Assembly (NCBI RefSeq): GCF_900141815.1
Contig: NZ_FQYR01000009.1
Span: forward strand, 882-64,881
Reading direction: 5' to 3'
DNA length: 64,000 nucleotides
From: Rubritalea squalenifaciens DSM 18772
GTDB lineage: Bacteria; Verrucomicrobiota; Verrucomicrobiia; Verrucomicrobiales; Akkermansiaceae
The notes below the pieces were generated by a model. The model was not told where the DNA came from. It was given only the letters and a program-made list of their open reading frames with translations, and ran no database searches. Positions 22,979 through 29,831 of this stretch are shown in pieces (position 1 is the stretch's first letter; every line of letters begins with the position of its first letter). The position numbers and the translations under genes were made by a program.

Positions 22979-23425
22979 CTACTCCGCCGGCGCTGTGCTA
23001 CGACTGTTAATGAGAGAGATGATGTCTAGCAGGGTGTCACACCTTCTTCTGTCTTCGTAAGAAATGGGGAAGTCATAGTCGATGGATAAATCATCGAGCA
23101 AGTTGGCTATTTCACCAGGGCTGACACGAATGTCTGAGCTGAGTGATTGTCCAAGCTGAGCAGGAGCGATATCATACTTTGCCTGAGCCTCCTGGGTGAC
23201 GATCTGAAAGACTTCTTTCTCAGTATAGTGCTGTTGGGGTGGTGCACTTTCTCTATTGCGGATAGCAATGAGCAGAGCAATAGTAGATGAAAGAAGCGCT
23301 CCGAAAACGCCAGAGAAACATGAGGTAATAAGGATGAGTGCACCAAGGAGTATCCGAATAATCTTGATGAGAACCTGCGATATGGACTGTCTAGAGGAGG
23401 TGACTGTTGTTTGCTGCTGGTCCAT
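22979..23425 (-). CDS. Membrane-anchored acyl-carrier-like protein
   Basis: The 148-residue product has one or two N-terminal membrane helices (IIRILLGALILITSCF and ALLSSTIALLIAI), then from residue 68 a domain matching acyl carrier proteins: 'TEKEVFQIVTQEAQAKYDIAP' as helix I, 'SSDIRVSPGEIANLLDDLSID' as the region following the DSL motif, and 'DTLLDIISLIN' as helix IV. The phosphopantetheine Ser is replaced: the motif reads VSPG where DSL would be. It is therefore probably unmodified and perhaps structural. It lies just downstream of a secreted protein gene, transcribed in the same direction with a five-base gap. Confidence 0.6.
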   Translation of the reverse strand: MDQQQTTVTSSRQSISQVLIKIIRILLGALILITSCFSGVFGALLSSTIALLIAIRNRESAPPQQHYTEKEVFQIVTQEAQAKYDIAPAQLGQSLSSDIRVSPGEIANLLDDLSIDYDFPISYEDRRRCDTLLDIISLINSRSTAPAE

Positions 23426-23430
23426 GGTGC

Positions 23431-24141
23431 TTACTCGGGAAGCTTCTTACCAGTCCAGGGGCAGTATTTCCAGCTGATGTGTGCATCTTTTCCGTTAGGG
23501 CACTTGCGGGGGATGTAGAGGGAATTGAGAGGCATGTCTATCTTGTCCTTGATGATGGCCTTGTCCTTGCGCTTGGCGACCTGGAAATGGATGCTGCCTT
23601 TCTGATAGGGGTCGATGATCTTCTTGTCATCGCCATCGGTGTTTTTGAGGACAAAGAAATGCATGCTGGACCCCATGTTGCCCATCATCTGGGCGAGCAT
23701 GGGCTTGAAAATATTGAGCAGCACATTCAGCTCAGGGGAGATGTTTTGCTCCTGAAAGATCTCGGTGGCGGGACCTTTCTCCGGCTGGTAGGTGATCTTG
23801 AGGTTCTTGTTCACCTCCTCACGGGAGTAGAACTTCATGGTGCCCAGGGTGGTGAAGTCCCCCTGCACGATGGCCACGAGGCTGTAGTCCTCCAGCGTCT
23901 CCAGGAATTCCTTTTTCTCGAGATCGGTGAGAGTGTTGTCCTGGGAGATGGTGGACTGCCAGAACTCGAAGGGCATCCACCAGATGAAGAGCATGTGGTC
24001 CTCGCCCACGTTCTGGCCGTAGACCTGGGTCTCGGTGGTCAGGCTGTCAGTGTTCACCTTGGCGATTTCCATACGCTCGACAGCCTGGCAAAGCGGCGCG
24101 CCGATCAAGGTGAGGAGTAGGGGGAGTAGCGATGTTTTCAT
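23431..24141 (-). CDS. Secreted protein with Cys-containing C terminus
   Basis: A 236-residue exported protein (leader LLPLLLTLIGAPLCQA). The end has 'RKCPNGKDAHISWKYCPWTGKKLPE', the motif of a short zinc-ribbon-like tail (CP...YCPWTGKKL) found in small rubredoxin-like sequences. The rest is unassigned, with alternating charged helices. It lies five bases before the carrier-like gene, so the two are probably one operon. Confidence 0.7.
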   Translation of the reverse strand: MKTSLLPLLLTLIGAPLCQAVERMEIAKVNTDSLTTETQVYGQNVGEDHMLFIWWMPFEFWQSTISQDNTLTDLEKKEFLETLEDYSLVAIVQGDFTTLGTMKFYSREEVNKNLKITYQPEKGPATEIFQEQNISPELNVLLNIFKPMLAQMMGNMGSSMHFFVLKNTDGDDKKIIDPYQKGSIHFQVAKRKDKAIIKDKIDMPLNSLYIPRKCPNGKDAHISWKYCPWTGKKLPE

Positions 24142-24274
24142 CTGAAATGCTGGTTAGAATGCAAAAGAGACATCTACCATACTACTACGATGAGGGGTGG
24201 AGTAAAGCTCTGAGTGTCAGTGCCTAGGTTCTCCAGTTGGTTAGGGGGGCGGGCTGGCCCAAGGCCAGAGTGGG

Positions 24275-24826
24275 CTATTGCGCCGCACTTTTCTCCTCTT
24301 GCACGGCGCTGAAGGAATCGCGTATCAGGTCGAAGCCGGGGGAAACCCTTTCCCAGGAAGAGTCCGTGGTCTGGAAGTAGACGAGCAGGGTGTCTCCTCC
24401 GGCGGTCTTGCATCCGTAGTGGACGGTGAAGTTGAGCTTCAGCCCGTCGCTGTCCAGGGTGTATTTCTCTTCGGCCCAGGAGTAGCCGTGGGCGTCGTCC
24501 ATGGGGGTGAGGGTGGACTTGGCCACAGTCACCTTGTCGCCTAGGTCGTCCCCGGTGTTTTGCCGCAGTACGTTGGCGAGATCCATGCAGGAGAATTCCT
24601 CGTCCTTGATCACGCGGACACTCACGGTGGTCATCAGGCCTGATTCTAACTGGACGATGTGTTCCTCGCCGTCATCTTCATCTGAAGTGATTTTCCAGTC
24701 TCCAGGGTACTGGAAGGTGAAGTTGCTGGAGTGGTAGCTCTTCGGGGAGCTGAGATCAGGTTTGCCTGAGTTGCAGGAGCAGAACAGGAGGATCGGGAGT
24801 AGAAGGGCAAAACGAACAAGTTGCAT
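24275..24826 (-). CDS. Lipoprotein, PsbP/DUF1795-like
   Basis: The 183-residue protein has a lipobox LLFCSC. The mature part reads as a PsbP-like fold: 'SSNFTFQYPGDWKIT' as the opening strands, 'VQLESGLMTTVSVRVI' and 'DTLLVYFQTTDSSWERVSPGFDLIRDSF' as the end. Bacterial members are small extracytoplasmic lipoproteins without a defined role. The fold is assigned by pattern. Confidence 0.7.
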   Translation of the reverse strand: MQLVRFALLLPILLFCSCNSGKPDLSSPKSYHSSNFTFQYPGDWKITSDEDDGEEHIVQLESGLMTTVSVRVIKDEEFSCMDLANVLRQNTGDDLGDKVTVAKSTLTPMDDAHGYSWAEEKYTLDSDGLKLNFTVHYGCKTAGGDTLLVYFQTTDSSWERVSPGFDLIRDSFSAVQEEKSAAQ

Positions 24827-24923
24827 GATTGCGGCATTGTGTTGTGCAACTCCTTCGGGGTCAATCTTTGCTTTTCTGGAGCGCCATTGAACAAAGAAGG
24901 GGGCTGCCTGTCTGTAGCTAGTG

Positions 24924-25412
24924 ATGAGAGTGATGTGCGTGCTGCTGATGAGTGTCTTGCTAGCAGGGGCGGATGGCTTTGTGCTGAAAGTTAGTCCTGG
25001 CAGCTATTCCCGGGAGGAGGGGCTGCTGCTGCGTGCGGATACAGAACAGGGATCGAAGTATCTGCGGGCAAGTGCGTCCAGCTATGTGCGGCGGGAGAAT
25101 CCCGAAGTGATCCAGAAAATCATGAAGCAGCTGCGCGAGATTGGCCTAACAGACGAGGATGCCAAGCTGATGGACCGGCTCTCCCAGTCGATAGGACCGG
25201 TGCAGTACGAGCTGAGCTATCAGGTGAAGGGAAAGGAGAAAGTCTACCGATTCGAGAAGCGCATGGGCGAGGATGGCTACATGGAATATTTCAGGAAGGC
25301 TTCCCAGATTGGCGGTCCCTACTATGGGGTTGACGAGCAAAAGGTCCGGCTCATGGTGGAGAAGCTCAGGAAGGTGAATGAATGGTTAGATCCCTTGGTG
25401 CGGGGGAGATGA
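24924..25412 (+). CDS. Small secreted protein
   Basis: About 162 residues with a short leader (VMCVLLMSVLLAGADG). The mature part includes 'EVIQKIMKQLREIGLTDEDAKLMDRLSQS' (helical) and 'QYELSYQVKGKEKVYRFEKR' (paired strands). I use the ATG at 24924; a GTG at 24921 directly precedes it. No family recognised. Confidence 0.65.
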   Translation: MRVMCVLLMSVLLAGADGFVLKVSPGSYSREEGLLLRADTEQGSKYLRASASSYVRRENPEVIQKIMKQLREIGLTDEDAKLMDRLSQSIGPVQYELSYQVKGKEKVYRFEKRMGEDGYMEYFRKASQIGGPYYGVDEQKVRLMVEKLRKVNEWLDPLVRGR

Positions 25413-25508
25413 GGGGAGGATAGTTGATGACAAGCGGTCACCTTTCGGTTAATCACCTTGGTGGTTCAGCAGATTCGTGCTGTGCCGTGTGTAAATGTAA
25501 GCGAATTC

Positions 25509-25952
25509 ATGATGAAAAAAATAATGATCTCCATGTTGTCCCTTGCCCTGATGGGTGGCGTAGTCTGTGCTAAAGGTGATGAAGTGAAAAAGCTGGCAGC
25601 CATCGAAAAGACGGCCAAGCACCCCAAGGGCGTGAATCTGAAACTGATGTCCGAAGATGCGGACTACGGCTACTCTGATAAAAAGCCCATCCGTGTGGGG
25701 AGCAAGGAGGAGTTTGGCGGGCCACAGGCAGAACGGGAATATTTTGCCACTCTACTGGATGCCGCAGGCAAGCCGGTTAAAGTACAGAGGCTCTTCAGTG
25801 GTGGGAATGATCCTGAGGGTCATGTCTTGGATTGCTATGAGGTAGAGACCTCTACTGGTGACAAAGTAAGGCTCTGGATCAGCATGTACCATCCCAAGAA
25901 TAAGCCTGAGAAACAGCCGGCTCCCGTGGGCTTCTACAAGAAGAGGGGCTAG
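25509..25952 (+). CDS. Small secreted protein
   Basis: The 147-residue product has a clear leader (KKIMISMLSLALMGGVVCA) starting at the ATG at 25509. The mature part contains 'GGPQAEREYFATLLDAAGKPVKVQRLFSG' and 'DCYEVETSTGDKVRLWISMYHP', typical of a small beta-rich secreted domain. Function unknown. Confidence 0.7.
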   Translation: MMKKIMISMLSLALMGGVVCAKGDEVKKLAAIEKTAKHPKGVNLKLMSEDADYGYSDKKPIRVGSKEEFGGPQAEREYFATLLDAAGKPVKVQRLFSGGNDPEGHVLDCYEVETSTGDKVRLWISMYHPKNKPEKQPAPVGFYKKRG

Positions 25953-26019
25953 ACTGTGCTGTGTTTAAGCGAAGTTCCCGTGGCTGCGCTGGGAGTTTTT
26001 CTAACATGGTTCGCAGCAC

Positions 26020-26517
26020 TTAGTTTCTTTTCCAGACGGAGAGGGTCTCGCCCTTCTGGCTGTAAAGGGTGAGCGTGTCCTGGCTGATGGTGTAGAGCAG
26101 CGTTTGTTTATTGTCTGCTTCATCCGTGATCGTGATGGAGCGGTTGCCGTCCACATTCCCCAGCGTATAGGTCTGGAGAGAAATGTCTCCGGGGCTGCCG
26201 TCGGCCTCGCGGGCCAGGATGGTGATGTCGCCATTGCCGAATTCGTAGCTGAAGACGGATTCTGCCTGTTTGCCGGTAGGGTGCCATTCGCCTTTCAGGG
26301 AGCTGACGCTCTTGGCAGGCTTCTTGGAAGTGGCGGGTGTGGCGGCGGTCTCCTTAGGCGTGGCAGTGGTATCGCCGGAGTCTAGCTGCTCTGCGGGGCT
26401 TTCAGTCTGGGCAGGTTCCTGAGATGGGCTCTCCGGAGTGCTGGCCGTGCTTGTCTTGTTGTCACAGGCGCAGAGGAGAAGGGCGATCGTAAAGGAGGCG
26501 AGTACAGTTGGTTTCAT
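26020..26517 (-). CDS. Lipoprotein with Ser/Thr/Pro linker
   Basis: The 165-residue product has a leader ending in LLCAC, then a linker rich in Thr/Ser/Glu/Pro of about 60 residues, and a small beta-rich domain ('SLKGEWHPTGKQAESVFSYEF' through 'QTLLYTISQDTLTLYSQKG'). The final domain has the pattern of lipocalin-like domains ('LxGxWxxt ... l.Y.i..d.Ltl'). The ATG at 26517 is chosen; an upstream ATG at 26565 would push the leader inside. Confidence 0.7.
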   Translation of the reverse strand: MKPTVLASFTIALLLCACDNKTSTASTPESPSQEPAQTESPAEQLDSGDTTATPKETAATPATSKKPAKSVSSLKGEWHPTGKQAESVFSYEFGNGDITILAREADGSPGDISLQTYTLGNVDGNRSITITDEADNKQTLLYTISQDTLTLYSQKGETLSVWKRN

Positions 26518-26565
26518 GAAGTCAGGTAGGATTTTGGGTTCTTTTGGGGAGTACTCGGGAGCCAT

Positions 26566-27055
26566 CCTTAGCAGCAGGCGTTATTCAGGGCAATACTGCG
26601 TTGATTGGTCCTGCATAAAACAGCCGCTGAATGAGCTGAGGATGGCGGCTAAGGTTTTGTCAGCGCAAAAAGTCAATAAGAGTGCTTTTGGTGAACTAGA
26701 GTGGAGGTGATGTGGAAAAAACGCAGGATATTGTGTGTAATCTAGATAAGGTTTTTAAGTAGACCGAAATATCGGTGGATTTTGTCGCGATATGGAAAAA
26801 GGAAGGTCGCATTATTACATGGAAAAACTTGTGCACTATGGCATTAATAATCGCGGTAGAGGGAAGCGCATATGTTTATGCATGAGTAGCTTCCATCTAC
26901 TAGTGAGTAGTGAGTGTTTCGGTTGTGTTTGGCCGGAACATTCATGTGAGTGTAACAAACACATTAGAGTGGAGTTCCCCACCTTAGAGTGATCTATGGT
27001 GGGGAATTTTCTTTTGCGGGGGAGAGCTGAGGTCCCGCATATAAGGGGGTGAAGA
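26566..27055. other. Gene-poor stretch with an orphan terminator
   Basis: Nothing convincing is coded here. A plus-strand frame of 66 codons (26792-26992), rich in Cys, could be shortened to an ATG at 26819, and its stop falls inside the terminator stem at 26975-27006. No clear promoter was seen. A small RNA ending at that terminator is possible. Confidence 0.4.
26975..27011 (+). terminator. Terminator with no obvious gene
   Basis: TTCCCCACC (26975-26983) pairs with GGTGGGGAA (26998-27006), followed by TTTTCTTTT. It is on the plus strand while the flanking genes are on the minus strand. Confidence 0.8.
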
Positions 27056-27313
27056 TTATTCCAGCCCTAGTTCACTGCGGTGCTTCCTGATACTGGGGGC
27101 TAGTGTGAGGCTGCCACACTCCACGCAGTAGAGAGCTTTGGCATTGCGACTGGGAGTCATGAAGGTCATCCATCGTCTTTTGCTGGAGCGGATTTGCAGT
27201 TCAGAGCTTCCGAGCCCGAAGAAGAGGGCGTTAATCAAGCCTCGGTTGAGGGCGGCCTCAGTCTCGACAAGTAGGCTCTGGCAGATGCTGCAGTAGTGGG
27301 AGTCAGTGTTCAT
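27056..27313 (-). CDS. Small zinc-ribbon protein
   Basis: An 85-residue protein with Cys8/Cys11 (CSIC) and Cys63/Cys66 (CVEC), a split zinc ribbon, and 'GLINALFFGLGSSELQIRSSKRRW' between them. It overlaps the upstream small membrane gene by four bases and is likely translationally coupled. Family not recognised. Confidence 0.65.
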   Translation of the reverse strand: MNTDSHYCSICQSLLVETEAALNRGLINALFFGLGSSELQIRSSKRRWMTFMTPSRNAKALYCVECGSLTLAPSIRKHRSELGLE

Positions 27314-27510
27314 CTTCCGAGCAGTTTATGACCAAGAAGGCTAATGAGGCGGACGGTGACGTAGCAGACGGTGATGAGGATGGCGATGCGGAGGTAGATA
27401 CGGTGGTCATTCCACGTGTAGTCTTCTCTGCTGATGAGGATACCCAGGGTGCATGCCATAGCGAGGCCGAGGTCTGATAGACGCTGTCTGTTGGTGGTTG
27501 AGAGGGACAT
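27310..27510 (-). CDS. Very small membrane protein
   Basis: A 66-residue protein with two hydrophobic segments (LGLAMACTLGILIS and RIAILITVCYVTVRLISLL) separated by a short charged loop. Its stop overlaps the next gene's start by four bases. Eight bases separate it from the end of the interrupted gene upstream. Confidence 0.6.
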   Translation of the reverse strand: MSLSTTNRQRLSDLGLAMACTLGILISREDYTWNDHRIYLRIAILITVCYVTVRLISLLGHKLLGR

Positions 27511-27518
27511 GGGATAGT

Positions 27519-28037
27519 TTATGGTTTACCTTTTTCTTTGAGTACGACGAGTTTGGGGCGGAAGTGAAGCTCTTGTGTAGCGATGGGGCTAATACCTAAT
27601 TGGGTAAATGCTTCGGTAGGGTAGCCAGCAGTCTCAATGGTTTCATAAACATAGAATCGGTAGATGTCCCCATGTTTGGGTGTCCTGTTGTCAGGAAGTT
27701 GAGGCATGTACATGTAACGTTTCTTGGAAAGGGCTTTACCCCCAACTGTAAGAATTTGAATGCCGAGCCGGCCTTAATCGGCTTTACCTCCCGTGAAACT
27801 CATATCTGTAACTTTGCATACGATGAGTTGGATGGTATGGAGTGGAGTGCCGAGAATGCCCGTAATACTGTTTGGGTCTAGAGTCTCGCTGGTGAGGGTT
27901 TTGTCGTCGACGATTAGCTTGTTAGTCTTTGTGGAGGGGGGTACCACTTTGGCTTGTTCACTCTGACTTGGAGTAATCGATTCTTCAGCGTGTGAGATAG
28001 AGTAAAGTAGGCTGATGGCAAGGATGAGAGTTTTCAT
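27519..28037 (-). pseudogene. Secreted-protein gene interrupted by one in-frame stop
   Basis: From the ATG at 28037 the frame encodes a signal peptide (TLILAISLLYSISHA) and 87 residues ending ...SFTGGKAD, then a TAA at 27774-27776. The same frame continues at once with fluent coding sequence (GRLGIQILTVGGKALSKKRY, then PQLPDNRTPKHGDIYRFYVY) to a second stop at 27519, giving 172 codons in total. A single nonsense change (for example CAA or GAA to TAA) explains it. Either the gene is dead, or the stop is read through, or the sequence has a local error. Confidence 0.7.
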
Positions 28038-28460
28038 GGTAGTCAACGAATAGAGGAAATCTAGATGGGAACACTGTAGCAGGATAGATTGCACACAGAC
28101 AGAGGACTATTGATTCAGATGGCTGCTCTCTAGCAGTGAACGACGCATGCCCAGTTTAAAGCAAGCTTGGGCGGGAGTGTAAAGCGGGAATGGGAGAGGT
28201 TGTTCTGATAGATTATTTCTCAGAGGCGGGCGGCGTAGGGCTTCATTCTCTGGTTTCAAAGAGTGACGATATGGAGAGCTGTCGCTTTTTCTCTAAACTG
28301 GTCTGAGGTGTTCATGATGAATTTATTCCTGGGTTTATTGTGACAAAAATTACACGAAATAAATGTCATCTATTCTTTGACAAGTCACGGTGTCAGGTCG
28401 ATAGGTCCCTTGGATACGATGAAGGAGGTGTGCGTAAGAAATAAGCACACGATCTCATCC
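28038..28460. other. Intergenic region with promoter-like and leader elements
   Basis: This stretch lies between the broken gene and the baeRF gene. Two items stand out on the plus strand: TTGACA at 28377-28382 with ATAGGT 18 bases later, resembling a promoter; and AAGGAGG at 28422-28428 followed by a short hairpin (GTGTGC/GCACAC at 28428-28450). The rest shows nothing recognisable. Confidence 0.5.
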
Positions 28461-28499
28461 ATGAAACACGCATTGAAACCAGAATATTTAAAGCTATGA
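28461..28499 (+). CDS. 12-codon upstream ORF coupled to the baeRF gene
   Basis: ATG at 28461 starts a 12-residue frame (MKHALKPEYLKL) whose TGA overlaps the ATG of the next gene (ATGA at 28496). No ribosome site directly precedes the main ATG, so translation of the short frame could bring ribosomes to it. Whether it is translated is not shown; no good ribosome site is adjacent to it either, the nearest being AAGGAGG 33 bases upstream. Confidence 0.4.
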   Translation: MKHALKPEYLKL

Positions 28500-29548
28500 A
28501 ACACACTCAACTCAGAAAGCACATCATCCGTTTGTCGCAGTTAGCGAACACGGATACCCCGATGATTAGCGCATTTTTTAATCTAAAGGGGGAACGGACC
28601 AAAGCCATGAACGACTTCGACTTGTGGCTTAAGGCGAGCAGCCAAAAACTGGAAGGAGAGCAGGCGGATCAGCTAGCGCAGGCTGGAGAGAGCGTACTCA
28701 GATTCCTCCGTGCTGCGGAGGGGGCCAGTGCGTCTTGTCACGTCAGGCTGGGCGATCATCCTTTTGAATCCTTCCAGGCCTATCACGCGGAGATGGAGAC
28801 GAGCTACCATGTAGAGTCGTATCCAGTGATTTATCCCTTGGTGGAGCTGAAAGATAAGTTCAAGCGCTTCGTTCTCGTCACGACGACACTCGATAAGGCT
28901 AGTATCATTGAGATTAGTCTGGGTTCCGCATCTGTACAAGCTATCGCTGAGCGTGAGGATCCGCCGCGCAAGTACGGCAAGGAGTGGACTCGAGAGCACT
29001 ACCGTAGTGGGCTGCACGAGCGCCGCAAGATCTTCATCAAGGAGAAGGTGGAAGTGCTCAAGCAGATCTGCCATCAGCGCAGTCACGATGCCATCATCTT
29101 GGCGGGCGAGCCGCGTATCGTGAACCGTTTGAAAGAGGCTCTTCCGAAGCACCTGCAGAAGCTGGTGGTGGATGAGATAAAGACCGGAATCAGCGATGCT
29201 CGTTATCGCATTGTTCTCAGCCAGGCGGTGCAGTCCTACTTGAAAGCTGAGCACGAGGAGTCACTGACTTCTGTGAGCGAGCTTTACCACCTTCATAACA
29301 CTTCAGGTCTGGCCGCTGTGGGAGTGACTCAGATCTATGAAGCGCTTCAAGAAGGGCGTGCAGAGAAGCTCATTGTTGCCTCAGAGCTTCCGAGTAAGAT
29401 CCGGGAGTTGCTGGTTAAGCAGGCCATACAGCAGGATCTACTGATAGAGACCGTAACAGGCTCGTCTATTCTAGACGATATTGGTGGAGCGGGTGCGATC
29501 TTGCGCTACAAGAAAACGCCGGAAATGATCAACCATTACGCAGCCTAA
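28496..29548 (+). CDS. baeRF-type eRF1/Vms1-like protein
   Basis: A 350-residue cytoplasmic protein. I assign it to the bacterial eRF1-like (baeRF) group related to Vms1/ANKZF1: a middle domain 'RFVLVTTTLDKASIIEISLGSASV', then the loop-and-helix 'WTREHYRSGLHERRKIFIKEKVEVLKQI', and an eRF1 domain-3-like end 'LAAVGVTQIYEALQEGRAEKLIVA' with 'GGAGAILRYK'. No GGQ or Vms1-type GxxQ motif is visible. In eukaryotes Vms1 cleaves stalled peptidyl-tRNA; bacterial roles in ribosome-linked stress are proposed from comparative genomics. The start at 28496 overlaps a short upstream frame. A terminator follows. Confidence 0.75.
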   Translation: MKHTQLRKHIIRLSQLANTDTPMISAFFNLKGERTKAMNDFDLWLKASSQKLEGEQADQLAQAGESVLRFLRAAEGASASCHVRLGDHPFESFQAYHAEMETSYHVESYPVIYPLVELKDKFKRFVLVTTTLDKASIIEISLGSASVQAIAEREDPPRKYGKEWTREHYRSGLHERRKIFIKEKVEVLKQICHQRSHDAIILAGEPRIVNRLKEALPKHLQKLVVDEIKTGISDARYRIVLSQAVQSYLKAEHEESLTSVSELYHLHNTSGLAAVGVTQIYEALQEGRAEKLIVASELPSKIRELLVKQAIQQDLLIETVTGSSILDDIGGAGAILRYKKTPEMINHYAA

Positions 29549-29710
29549 CAGGAAAATGCTTTTTGTTTCAGTCTCCATCCTTTCCGTCTTTTTTCACCGG
29601 GACAAATCCAAGCCCGGAGAAGTCAATGACATGAAGGTACCGCAGGTCTCTTCCCCATGTCATGTCAAGGTGAGAAAGAAATGATGTAGTGCGGATTAAC
29701 CATGATAGCA

Positions 29711-29747
29711 GGGGAGTTCTGGCTAGGAGCCAGGACTCCTCTTTTTT
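29711..29747 (+). terminator. Terminator downstream of baeRF gene
   Basis: GGAGTTCTGGCT pairs with AGCCAGGACTCC around a short loop, followed by a run of six T. Confidence 0.9.
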
Positions 29748-29769
29748 GAGAACTGCATAGGGCTGATAA

Positions 29770-29806
29770 TAGAAAGGGAGACCAGCACAGGCTGATCTCC
29801 CTTCTA
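29770..29806 (-). terminator. Terminator of the dabB-dabA operon
   Basis: AGAAAGGGAGACCAGC and GCTGATCTCCCTTCT pair over a long stem with a few mismatches. It lies 26 bases past the dabA stop on the minus strand. Confidence 0.75.
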
Positions 29807-29831
29807 TGATTTGCTTCAGAGAAACTTGTAT

